Shown here: in pieces, positions 1 through 8,711 of the stretch
How the letters are laid out: every line of letters starts with the position of its first letter
Numbering within the stretch: the stretch's first letter is position 1
From: Cerioporus squamosus
Taxonomy: Eukaryota > Basidiomycota > Agaricomycetes > Polyporales > Polyporaceae
Assembly: GCA_022592435.1 (NCBI GenBank)
Contig: JABYQS010000533.1
Span: forward strand, 1 to 19,090
Length of the DNA: 19,090 bases
Reading direction: 5' to 3'
Program-made: the position numbers and the translations under genes
Notes under the pieces: model-generated
Told to the model about the DNA's origin: nothing
Database searches by the model: none
What the model saw: the letters and a program-made list of their open reading frames with translations, nothing else

Positions 1-335
1 GTACTCGTATACTTGCTTAGCTACGCTCTTCGTAATGCACTCGCTCTTGCCTGTAATTTTGCCTGCATGCATCTTTGCGATGAGTCTGAACAGCAGTCAG
101 TATACTTGACTTCGGCCTTCGGGAGCAGCGCATGGAGGTCAAGCGTGCGTTAGGCTCGAGGCGGAGACCGTGGCGTGACGTCCCGCACTCTGACGTGCCT
201 TCATCAAGGAATGCACTCGAGAATCGAGAAAGGAGGACGAGAGGCGAAGGCAACCAATTGATATTCGATGAGCAGACGATACAATGCACAATCCTACGGA
301 ACTCTATATCACAGCGTGAAGACATGTCCGTTACT
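1..335. other. 3' flank of kinase A, no gene seen
   Basis: This stretch lies downstream of the stop codon of the minus-strand kinase A. Reading frames here run on as shadows of kinase A exon 4 or have no family motif, codon pattern or splice signals that I can support. It probably holds the 3' untranslated region of kinase A and spacer DNA. Confidence 0.5.
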
Positions 336-3053
336 CTACAGTACAGGGAAGTCCGACTTCGCTTTGCGAGGGCGATTAGGACGCCTCGTCGGAGAATCGG
401 GCGCGTTCAACACGGCAGGAAGAGAGTGTATATGCGACATCTTGCGCTGCCTTTTGTTGGACGTGTTGCCTGGCAGGTACGTGGGGCCGATCGGCTTCGT
501 CGAGAACCAGTCGGCAGGAACCCGGTCTCCCTCCTTGTCGTCGGCCACCCAGTCCACATCCGTGTATTCGCTGAGCAAGCGGAGGAAAGCCAGAGCATTG
601 GAGATGCTTCCTGCGAGCTCGCGATCCTCTTCCGTGGGAGGGGGTGTCTGCTTGGGCTTCTTCGGTGGGGCACGGGGGAGTTGTGCGAGCACTTGGTCAT
701 CGACATCGGGCAGGCGGCGGATGGACTTGGATTTGCGGGGACGAGTTGCTTGGGCGGTAGAAGAGCTGGTTGTCGCCGTCGGAAGCTCTGTCTGAAGGGA
801 AGCCGCCTTGTGGTTTTTGTCGTACTTCTTGACGGCGTAGTACGCCTGGAAGGCCCGCAGGAGCCTGTCGAGCAGCTCGTCCATGGGACTGTTGAACTGG
901 AGCTGGGTGCCAGTCTTGACGATGAGCTCCCCTGAGTCGATGGCCTTCTCCTTCTTGGCGCCGCACGCGTACGCGCCCTCGTGGTACGAGAAGACGTCGA
1001 AGAAGTCCTCTAGCCAGTTGGGGACACTTGTGCAGTTCGACTTCAGGTAACGCACAGCGTGATAGAGGAGGACGTAGAATAGTGACTCGAGATCATCGGG
1101 GATCTCGACTGCCTTCGTCGGGCGATTGAGTAGCGCAACCGACATGTACTGCCACGTACCCTGGAACATCGCCGGTTAGTGTCTGGGTGTATGTTGATGA
1201 TTGAACGGCAGTGTACTCACGGTGCGCTCCGGCTGGCGGGGTTTGCGCTCATCAGCAAGGCCCTTAGCTAGCTCCCAATCCGTGAGGATACCTCTCCACT
1301 CTATAAAACGGGTGCCGTCCTCGGACGTGCCGATACAGGGCAGGATGAGGATGTTCCCGCTGCTGACATCACGGTGTATGATGCCCTGCTGCGTGGCTTC
1401 ATAATGGGCTGTAGACAGCGTTAGTGGCGACATTCATCTGTGTAAGTCAAAGTGTGCTCACCAAGAGCACAATCGTAAATTATCGAGACCAATTGCTGCC
1501 CATCTTCGAAGAGTGGCAAGGTCAGACAGACTTCCTTGACGACGATCCGATAGTGAATGTGACGACGAAGGGGACAGTCCTGGCGATAGTCCGTATCCCC
1601 AACGTTAAGCCCCTTCGGTTTTGACGACGACACGTCGGCCTCCTCGTCGGTCCGCTTGCGCTTGGCTCCCGTGGAAGAACTTGATGGACCTTTAAGGGAG
1701 GTCGATGTGGTTGAATGGGAAGGGACGGGATTCATGAGTTCCCAGAACTCAGGGGTCTTGGTCGTCTGCCCGCGGATGTCGCCATGACAAACCAACGTGG
1801 GAACGTTGCTGACCCGCGCGGCGTTGAGTCGAGCGAGAATGTCGCCCTCCTTGGTTAAGAGCGCGTAATGGGCACGCCACGCGTCCTTCAACCACACAAA
1901 CTTCTTTGTCTCGAGGTCGAGGGCAACATAGCCACGCGTACCTCTGCCGGCCATGCCCTTGGCTCGGAAGTATGGGCGGCCGACAAGGAATTTGCGCACG
2001 TTCTTGCCGTCAGGGACCTCGAGCTCGTATCGAGGCCAGGCCTCCGTCAGAGAAGCCCGGAAGAGCTTCCGTACATACGCGTAGGTGACAGCTCCAGTTT
2101 CGGTTAGCTCGTCCGGAGCGAGGTCGCGTGTCTTGTGGTCGGCATCGCTGGGACACTGCTGTCCCGCGCCGGTCATCAATGTGTAACGAGGATCGCTGGG
2201 AAAGATGCGAGTGGCGCTAGGGTCGACGCCAAGGAGTTCAGGATGGAAGCGAGCGAGGACGGAGATGCGCCAGAGGACGTTGCAGAAGAATTCCCAATAT
2301 ACGTAATAGTCGATGGATAGCGAGACACTGACGCCAGACCGGTCCCATCGGAGGAGGCGGAACTTGCGGCCCATGACGAGGATCATGATGAGGTGGAGGC
2401 GCTGCTGGACCGCGAAGACGAGCTCGGCGTAGCTGATGACCTGACCTCGGACCTCCTTGCGATCCTTTGCGTCGGCTTCGACGTCTGGTTTCGTGTCGTC
2501 GAACGGATCACCGCGGGTCTGGTGCCTCTTGTACTCAATCGGCAGCAGTTGATCGGCCCAGTGAGGCTTGTTATCCGTGGGCGCGAGCGCTTGGCTGAAC
2601 AAGGCGGAGTCGACCTTCTGACCCAGGTTGTCGACGGTGAGGGAGTCGGGCGAATCTTCACAAAGCGTGGCCTTCAACCCAGGTGCGAGACCGTAGGCAT
2701 TGATAACTCGTGTCTACACAAGTGGTGAGTCGCAACCACCGAGACGGGGAACAACCACTCACCATCTCCGCAGAGATCTCACGTTCGCTCAACTCCCCAG
2801 CTTTCTCTAACTTTTTGAAAGGGTTCTTCACAATTTGAGGAGGGGGGCATCGCTCCAAGCTGACATCTTCAGGAATGGCGAGCACCTTGTCGATGAACTC
2901 GTCTTTGAGACCGACAGCGGAGTGGGCCATGTCTTCAACCACCTTCGCACGGTAGTCGTCAAGGTCTTCTCGGTCGTCTTCACAGGCAAGAGACTGGTTG
3001 TCACGGCCTCTGTGGCGGTTAGAAGGAGGAGAAGCTTCAGAGACAGTTTCCAT
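336..3053 (-). CDS. FunK1-family protein kinase A (4 exons, intact)
   Basis: Fungal-type (FunK1) protein kinase, expected to phosphorylate Ser/Thr; its substrate is unknown. Exons read 3053-2763, 2713-1462, 1408-1221 and 1160-336. The introns are 49, 53 and 60 nt, with GTGAGT, GTGAGC and GTGAGT donors, and intron 3 has a CTAAC branch site. The protein is 851 aa. The start is an ATG in a strong CCGCCATGG context, about 50 bp below a TATA box. Visible features are the FunK1 block ISYAELVF...RWDRSG near residues 190-224, a glycine-rich GRGTRGY at 353-359, a probable ATP lysine in VWLKD (K373), a probable partner Glu386, a basic patch KRKR at 448-451, the catalytic loop HRDVSSGN at 526-533, DWE in place of DFG at 558-560, and GTWQYMS from 578. 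This is the only one of the three local kinases with a canonical HRD. It is head to head with kinase B. Family assignment is firm; exact intron edges are by eye. Confidence 0.88.
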
Positions 3054-3102
3054 GGCGGTTGGTGGAAGAGAGGACGAACCTTGTATGTGAGATGGCGCGC
3101 GA

Positions 3103-3109
3103 TTTTATA
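3103..3109 (-). promoter_or_regulatory. TATA box of kinase A
   Basis: On the minus strand this reads TATAAAA, 50 bp upstream of the kinase A ATG. It sits in an otherwise GC-rich stretch (GCGCGCGA follows it). The distance implies a very short 5' UTR. Function is inferred from sequence and position only. Confidence 0.55.
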
Positions 3110-3590
3110 GCGCAAGCCAGATGGTTTGAGGATGGGGTGCGTGGGCCAGGACGCGTGGCAACGTGACCCTAATCAACCGTCGAGTCACGGACAAATAAGG
3201 CGCACAATTAGCGAATGCTGCCAAAGGGACAAAGGGAGGAGTGGCGAGAATGGGCGCGGATGATGGATGTTCAAGTTGAAGTTGGGATTTGCGGGGACAT
3301 GCCTTATTGGGCGCGGGCCCGCACACGAGGCGTGGCTTGCCGAGGTCTAGCGCCCATGGCCCAGGCGAGACCATCGTGTACCGCAGTCGTACCCAGTCTG
3401 ATGATTCCAGGAAAGTCGTAGCAACCAACCGCAGCTCTTTGAAAGACACGACAGCGCTGTTGTGGCGTGCATGTCAGGAACGAGTGCCAGACCTCTCGTG
3501 GGAACAACGGTGGTTAGTGGACAGCGAGGCCTGGCTTGACACAGCCACTGGGCCGCTGACCGCCTGCTGGCCATCATGCATCATCGCCGC

Positions 3591-3620
3591 GCCAGTGGAG
3601 GCCAGTGGCTGCCAGTGGTC
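3591..3620. repeat. Three tandem GCCAGTGGNN decamers
   Basis: Three consecutive 10-bp units read GCCAGTGGAG, GCCAGTGGCT and GCCAGTGGTC, so an 8-bp core recurs with exact 10-bp spacing. The related CCAGTGGC also occurs at 3779-3786. A spacing of one DNA helical turn would put the cores on one face of the helix. This may be a protein-binding array or a slippage product. Confidence 0.6.
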
Positions 3621-3824
3621 TGTGCTGGCTCATGCCATTGATGCTGCGGCAATCGTCAAATCGCTTCAAGTGTGCCGCTATCGGGCGCATGGGATGCATC
3701 CCTACAGGCTACTTTTGATTGTCGGTGATGAAGTTCATGCGTTATCCGCGAATGTCTAGCCTTCTACGACAACACGCACCAGTGGCACTAAACGGACAAG
3801 TCCAGGTGAAGCAGTCTTGGCCTC

Positions 3825-3832
3825 TGACGTCA
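3825..3832. promoter_or_regulatory. Palindromic CRE-like site TGACGTCA
   Basis: A perfect TGACGTCA palindrome lies between the divergent kinases. This is the known consensus for CREB/ATF-type bZIP proteins, which fungi also have. The same octamer occurs by chance in a coding exon of kinase C and in the intron of the gene at 7709-8390, so its regulatory role here is only a suggestion from its position. Confidence 0.35.
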
Positions 3833-3858
3833 ATCACGCGGGCTGCAACTGATTACAC

Positions 3859-3878
3859 AGGTTCTTATAGGTTCTTAT
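3859..3878. repeat. Perfect 2x10 tandem repeat AGGTTCTTAT
   Basis: The decamer AGGTTCTTAT is repeated twice head to tail with no mismatch. It lies about 200 bp upstream of the kinase B start, in the same cluster of short tandem duplications. Confidence 0.65.
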
Positions 3879-3901
3879 GATCATGTTCAGCACTATCCGA
3901 C

Positions 3902-3921
3902 AGGGTGACAGAGGGTGACAC
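3902..3921. promoter_or_regulatory. Double AGGGTGACA motif upstream of kinase B
   Basis: Two head-to-tail decamers read AGGGTGACAG and AGGGTGACAC. They end 155 bp before the kinase B ATG. The arrangement GGTGACA-N-AGGGTGACA is found again, on the opposite strand, at 12941-12960 upstream of the S1/P1 nuclease. That makes a transcription factor site more likely than simple slippage. I do not recognise the cognate factor. Confidence 0.4.
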
Positions 3922-4000
3922 AAGCTCCGAGCGCTTCACCACAATAAGCCGCATCGGACCCTGAAAAAGCACTACCACAGCCGCGACTAGCACTCGGTTC

Positions 4001-4016
4001 AGACTCCAGACTCCAG
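4001..4016. repeat. Short tandem repeat AGACTCC
   Basis: AGACTCC is repeated twice and followed by a partial third unit (AG), 60-75 bp upstream of the kinase B ATG. It falls in the likely 5' leader or core promoter. Confidence 0.5.
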
Positions 4017-4075
4017 AGCCAGCACGGACAAGAAAACTCTGGCAAGTTCGTACACTCTGACGGAAGGCCGATGAC

Positions 4076-6547
4076 ATGGCACATCACTTTGTTGGCAGCG
4101 ACCCACTCGAGTTCTCCGACAAGTTCTTCCCCCTACCTACAACCACCACTCACGCCCGGCCCGCACTCAACAGCAACCCATTTGCCAACCTGGAGAATGC
4201 TGGAGACCTTTCGGAGGCGACGATTGTGAACAGATTCGTGAGTTGTCCCCGTCAACCATCCTCAGCTATCTTCCCACCAGTGGCGCTACCTGACATAGGT
4301 TCACGCGATTAACACTCACGACCTCGTGCCGGGCATGAAGCTCGCATCATGCGGTGAAAGACCCGACGACGCAAAGATCGAAGAAGATAGGCAGAAGGTC
4401 GACGCCGCCTTCTACCACGCCGCTGAACCTTCGACAGATGGACGTCCGCTCTGGGCGGATCAAATGCTCCCGGTCGAGTTCAAGTCCCGAGAAACTCGTC
4501 AGGACCCTTTCGACGACCACGAAGACGAGGTCTGGGAGGCGGACGCTCCGGTACGATTGTGACTGCCGCAATGGACTACGTCCTCGAGTGGGAGCTGTTC
4601 TGCGAGATCCTCTGGCGTATCGCCAACCGCTCCGACGATCAGCTTGGAATGGACCCGAGCGCCACTCGCCTCTACCCCGGCGATCCCGAGTTTGACCAGA
4701 TGGACGTCGCCGCCAAACCAAACAACGACGACATCGATCACAGAGAGCGCATGCTCGATGGCGGGCAGCTTCCCGACCAGCAGTTCAAGTTCATCCGTGA
4801 CGCGTTTCGCGACTCGCTACAGCCAGGTTGGCCTCGCTACAAGCTCGAAGTTCCCGACGGCGACGAAGTGCGCGAGTTCCTAGTCGCTAAGCCTGCGTTT
4901 CGTGCGAAGGGGCTCGCCGGACGAGGTACGCGCGGCTACGTCGCACTCGATACCACGACGCACCGCTTCGTCTGGCTGAAGGACGCCTGGCGCGTAGATC
5001 ATCCCGATATGAGACAGGAGGGGGATGTCCTGTCCCAGCTCAACCAATCTGGCATCCCCAACGTCCCGACGCTTGTCTGCCACGGTGACATCCGCGATCA
5101 GCGAACCCTTACCCCCGTCTGGTGGGAGCACGGTCGGCATCTCCTCCATCCCGAATCGGGCGCGTCGTCGTCGCGCACGTTCGCTGTGCCCTCTCCGTCC
5201 AAGAGCATGAAGAGGAGGCGGCGCAATGACGACACCGAGCAGATCCTGGCGCCACCGAGGGCCCAGAGCGACTTCGACCCACTAACCTTCCGCGGAGATT
5301 GCCCGCTCCGGCTTCACAGGCACTATCGCCTCGTCGTCGAGGAAGTCGGCATGCCCCTCAGCGAGTTTCAATACGGGCGGCAACTGGTTGGCATCATGTA
5401 CGACTGCATATACGGTACGTCTGCTACCACGCCATGACTGGGGTATGCATGACTGACGTATTGTACTTAGCTCATGAGCAAGCCGCTGTCCACCCCGATA
5501 CCGAGCTCCTCCATGGCGACATCAGCGCGGGCAACCTGTTGATCTATCCGCGAGTCGTTGTCGAGTCTGGGAGCATCCGGCTCCAATGGGGCGGACTGCT
5601 CGCAGACTGGGAGATGTCCAGGACCTTGCACAAAGCTGGCGAAGACCGCCGACCTCGTCAGCCGGGACGAATGGTACGTGTGCATCCTCAGTATTTCAAA
5701 GCGGCTGTCTGACTCTGTGCGTTCCTAGGGTACCTGGCAGTACATGTCCGTCGCGCTCCTGTCCCACGACTCGTCCATCGTCCGCATCCCCGACGAGCTC
5801 GAGTCCTTCCTCCACGTCATCCTCTATCACGCCGCCCGCTACCTCCCTTCGAACTGCGACGACTTCACCATCGCCAGCCACATCGACGGCTACTTCGACA
5901 CCTATAGCGTCGACGGCGACGTGTGCGTCTGCGGCGACAAGAAGGCAAACACGATCAAGACCGGCACACTGGCCGTGAACGACAGGAAGATCCTCGAGTT
6001 CAGCAGCCCGATGGACGACCTACTCAGCGGAGTTCTTCTGTGGTTCCGGGCCCATTACTCCGTCTCCGACTACAACCGCAAAGGCGAGCAGCGGCAGTCC
6101 GAGATCGTCCAGCCCGAGGTGGTGTCGGATGAGAACTCGGATTCAACAGAAGTCGACACTCCATCTTTGCCATTTGCCCTGCCATTCCTTTGGTCAGCGA
6201 CGTCGACCTCTCAACCACGGCGCAAAGTCGTTGTGCGAGACAACGCACCAACAGAGGAGGACACGATCTTCGCAAGCTACGTCCAGGTCCATCAGTACAT
6301 GAAGGACCTCTTCTGGCAGTCGTTCCACGACCCACGCTGGAGGCTTGAAAAGAAGCGGGATCGCATCCCGAAGGGCTGGCAGCTCTATCGAGAACTTGAA
6401 GATCCCAAGCTCGACTTGCCCGCACACGTCAACAAGAAGCGGCGGATCGATGGCCCGCAAAGCGGTATGGCGGCTTCTGCCCCCGTATTCCTGACGAGAA
6501 CACCCGTGACTCCGACGAAGAGCAAGCCCACGAGGCAGACGATGTGA
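4076..6547 (+). pseudogene. FunK1-family kinase B, frame broken by internal deletion
   Basis: Paralogue of kinases A and C with the same exon plan: 4076-4237, 4299-5414, 5471-5673 and 5729-6547 (introns of 61, 56 and 55 nt, at the positions seen in A and C). Exon 2 breaks near 4545-4549. After an EADA-like stretch the sequence jumps to the SG that should follow RWDR, losing about 43 codons, including the whole SYAELVF...RWDR block. The frame shifts and a TGA at 4560-4562 would end a 141-aa product. Everything after this is well preserved: GRGTRGY, VWLKDAWR, a KRRRR patch, HGDISAGN (5512-5535; glycine replaces the HRD arginine), ADWE, and GTWQYMS. An in-frame ATG at 4571 could start a product keeping the catalytic core. 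It is either a young pseudogene, a truncated kinase or an assembly error. Family call is firm; status is open. Confidence 0.8.
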
Positions 6548-6679
6548 ACGGGGAGATAGCGGGACTTTGAGCAATACGGCTCGGAGCCCCCGTCCAAACA
6601 CTGTGCTGCTGGGAGGAAACCACTCAGCGACAAAACCGAAACACTTCTTGATGAGGTTTGCATGGAGCCTACATAATTA

Positions 6680-6964
6680 GAGGTAGTCAAAGTTAACGAT
6701 TCGAGGACGATTCCCGGACGGTTCGCGAGAACGGTTCGACTATCGGCGTTGCAACTCCGGAGTCGCAACACGTCTCGATTTCAATTCTCGCCGTGTCGTT
6801 TCGCCTCCCTCGCCCGAATCGACGAGCCTGTCGAACTGAATGGCGAACCGTTTTCACACTAGGGTTGGTCAAAGTCACATTCGATTCTCATGCGATTCTG
6901 GCCTCCGAATCGTCCATCGAACCGTTGTCAGAATCGTCCTCAAACTGTGAACTTTGACTGCCCC
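6680..6964. mobile_element. MITE-like element, 285 bp, imperfect TIRs
   Basis: The left end (GAGGTAGTCAAAGTT...) and the reverse complement of the right end (GGGGCAGTCAAAGTT...) match at about 28 of the first 34 positions, including a shared GAGGACGATTC. TA flanks the element on both sides (6678-6679 and 6965-6966), which fits a TA target-site duplication as in Tc1/mariner-type elements. No coding potential is visible, so it would be non-autonomous. A third copy of the terminal motif lies inside (GGGTTGGTCAAAGTC from 6862, also preceded by TA), suggesting a nested or deletion-derived 103-bp unit at the right end. The family is not recognised. Confidence 0.6.
6862..6964. repeat. Possible nested 103-bp unit in the MITE
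   Basis: The internal end GGGTTGGTCAAAGTCACA pairs with the right terminus (whose reverse complement is GGGGCAGTCAAAGTTCACA). TA precedes it at 6860-6861 and follows it at 6965-6966. The segment could be a smaller element on its own, or an internal copy of the terminal repeat. Confidence 0.4.
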
Positions 6965-7009
6965 TATTGTATCCCCACTGCTGCGAACGACGTTTGAGGG
7001 TCCGAAAGC

Positions 7010-7014
7010 AAAAA
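7010..7014 (-). terminator. Pol III T-tract of tRNA-Phe copy 1
   Basis: Read on the minus strand this is TTTTT, beginning 21 bases after the discriminator base of the tRNA. T-runs are the standard RNA polymerase III stop signal. Confidence 0.5.
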
Positions 7015-7034
7015 TAGCGAGCGCCTGTGAACAG

Positions 7035-7107
7035 TGCCAGGAGCGTGGATTGAACACGCGACCTCCAGAACTTCAGTCTGTTGCTCTCCCAGCTGAGCTA
7101 TCCCGGC
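7035..7107 (-). tRNA. tRNA-Phe (GAA), copy 1
   Basis: A 73-nt intronless tRNA. The acceptor stem GCCGGGA pairs with TCCTGGC, with discriminator A. The A box is TAGCTCAGCTGG and the T arm is GCGTG-TTCAATC-CACGC. The anticodon loop CTGAAGT gives anticodon GAA followed by G37, as in eukaryotic tRNA-Phe where G37 is the wybutosine precursor. Positions 27 and 43 form an A-G mismatch. It differs from copy 2 only at the paired positions 5 and 68. Confidence 0.95.
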
Positions 7108-7708
7108 GTTAGGGTACTGTGCGCATTGCACCTCACGTTCTCCGAAGGCCTTAAAGCGCGTATAGCTGCCAGCCTTGGCCGCACCCGGGCCATACCGTCG
7201 ACTGAAACTAGTTACTTCTACCCTGTGCTCACTGCTTCACCTTGCTCTGAACTCCGAGTCGCAAAAGGATCCTCGCTGAGCTTGAGCTTGACAATACTAA
7301 TGGAAGCTCTCCTCCCCCCACCTCACTCGACTTAGAAGGACGTACTGAGAGGCGACCCCGTGCTCGAAAGGAATCGTTAACGTTGTTGCAGGTTATACGT
7401 TCATACCGACGCAGAGCTTCTCTGTTCAAGCTCCCCGAGGTGAGTCCCACACGCGAGGATAGCAACGAGAGACGCAGCCAGACGGGAGTTTGGTCGGGAT
7501 GGGCTGCAATTACGGTCGTCAATCAACCGTGGAAGATCCATGAGACTGGCATATCCCTTGGGCCTTAGGCCTGACAAGCTCGACAACCTCACTTGCGCGC
7601 CGGTGACAAGGCAAGAGTACGTTCTTGACCTCGACAGTCGCAATACTACCATGGGGGTATAAAGTACACGAAGATGGGTTCCAATGTCCAAGATGTCCGT
7701 ACTCCGCA
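7108..7708. other. Spacer between tRNA-Phe copy 1 and the membrane protein gene
   Basis: About 600 bp without a supportable gene. It should hold the upstream region of the minus-strand tRNA and the 3' UTR of the minus-strand gene ending at 7709. The short frames here lack motifs and conserved splice signals. A TATAAAG on the plus strand at 7657 faces no supported gene. Confidence 0.45.
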
Positions 7709-8390
7709 TCATGCAGCACCGACTTCACTGGGGGGCTCATCCAGTCCGACGACTGCCTCGATCGCGCTCACGACAGTCCCCGCGGCACCAGAGCTAGCAG
7801 ACTCGGCGGCAGCGCTTGGATCCACAATATACCTCACGGCGGTCCTGGATGGAAAGCACATGACGTCAGTAGGCCGAACAGGCACAGAAGACGCTGCATG
7901 AACCTGGGGCTTACCCGGACGGCTCGTGTGCGGCGACGGACGACAGGCTCGCAGGCGGGACGTGCTCGCGCACCGCGTCAGCGATGGCGGCAGAGAGGTC
8001 GGACGAGGGCATGCCCAACGCCGCCGCGAGGTCGTTGATTCTATCCTCCACCGTCGGCTCGCCCGTCGCTCTCCCGCTCGACGCTGAGTAAAGCGTGCTC
8101 GCGCTCCGCTGTGCGGAATTGGACTTGCTCGCGAGAGCCTCCGCGCCTGGGGGACGCTTCCCGAGGGCGAGGTTCCACCATCCACCGACCTCGGCTTTCC
8201 AGTTGAGGAGGCGCCACGAGTAGAACGCGCCGAGGAGGACGGCGAAGAGAACGAGGTAGTAGTTGAAGCGATGGAGGGGTGTGTTCGAGAGCGGTGGGGA
8301 GACGGGGCGGATACCCTTGCGGTCGCGGGGAGGAGGAAGGTCGGAGGCCGACTTTACGGCAGAAGATTCCGAGCGGATGTTTTCTGACAT
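7709..8390 (-). CDS. Hypothetical single-pass membrane protein (2 exons)
   Basis: I do not recognise the family. Exon 1 runs 8390-7915, then a 70-nt intron (GTAAGC donor, CTGAC branch site, CCAG acceptor, 7914-7845), then exon 2 from 7844 to a TGA at 7709, giving 203 aa. Without splicing the frame ends at once, because the donor itself supplies TAA (GG-GTAAGC). The start is the ATG at 8390 (GCCATGTCA context). Visible features are a proline- and charge-rich N terminus (about residues 1-40), one hydrophobic helix near 43-60 (YYLVLFAVLLGAFYSW), a Trp-rich stretch (residues 63-72) and a long Ser/Ala-rich tail containing a small acidic helix (EPTVEDRINDLAAALG). The lack of a signal peptide and the basic residues just before the helix suggest the N terminus stays in the cytosol. 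The gene lies between the two outward-pointing tRNA-Phe genes. Confidence 0.7.
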
Positions 8391-8614
8391 GGCGAGTCGC
8401 AACGGGGATGTGTTGTAGGAAGTATTGAATGGGTTGTAGAGGTTGTGGTGGTCAGATACTTACTTTGTAGGACGAGCAGGGAACGCGTTTTGTACCTACC
8501 CCGCATGGGCGCTACCTCTGACAGGAGGAGTCGGAGGACGCCTCCATGATGTCATCGTCATCTAATCGTCAGGAGTCAGATCATGTGATGACACGTTTTT
8601 GCGTTCCTTTCACC

Positions 8615-8687
8615 GCCGAGATAGCTCAGCTGGGAGAGCAACAGACTGAAGTTCTGGAGGTCGCGTGTTCAATCCACGCTCTTGGCA
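8615..8687 (+). tRNA. tRNA-Phe (GAA), copy 2
   Basis: A 73-nt intronless tRNA with acceptor stem GCCGAGA pairing with TCTTGGC, discriminator A, anticodon loop CTGAAGT (GAA, G37) and the same D, anticodon and T arms as copy 1. Compared with copy 1, G5-C68 has become A5-T68, so the acceptor stem stays paired. It points away from copy 1, about 1.5 kb distant. Confidence 0.95.
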
Positions 8688-8706
8688 TTTCAAAATGTCT
8701 ACGTCG

Positions 8707-8711
8707 TTTTT
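8707..8711 (+). terminator. Pol III T-tract of tRNA-Phe copy 2
   Basis: TTTTT 20 bases past the tRNA 3' end; a TTT directly after the discriminator base is probably too short to stop transcription alone. Confidence 0.45.

Larger units (their letters stand above)
3054..4075. other. Divergent intergenic region between kinases A and B
   Basis: About 1 kb separates the two divergently transcribed kinases, so it should carry both promoters. A 156-codon plus-strand frame (3289-3759) crosses it but has no recognisable motif, and I do not call it a gene. The region holds a TATA box for A, a TGACGTCA palindrome, and several perfect short tandem duplications listed separately. No TATA box is obvious for kinase B. 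Confidence 0.6.

Noticed and set aside
132..935. 267-codon plus-strand open frame
   Set aside because: It lies antisense to kinase A exon 4, whose amino acid motifs are clear. The plus frame is Arg- and Gly-rich with no motif, typical of a GC-rich shadow.
3289..3759. 156-codon plus-strand frame in the divergent promoter region
   Set aside because: No recognisable domain, no good start context, and it spans the GCCAGTGG repeats; more likely a chance opening.
5512..5535. Kinases B and C as catalytically dead pseudokinases because HRD is lost
   Set aside because: Only the arginine is changed; the catalytic Asp, the downstream Asn, the ATP lysine and the DWE aspartate remain, so inactivity cannot be claimed.
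7861..7868. Second TGACGTCA palindrome
   Set aside because: It falls inside the 70-nt intron of the membrane protein gene and includes its branch-site region, so a promoter role is unlikely.
7674..7901. 75-codon plus-strand frame preceded by TATAAAG
   Set aside because: It is antisense to exon 2 and the intron of the membrane protein gene, whose splice signals and frame agree well.
8615..8687. tRNA-like sequence as the head of a SINE
   Set aside because: Cloverleaf pairing is complete, the anticodon is proper and there is no tRNA-unrelated body or A-rich tail, so a true tRNA gene is the better reading.
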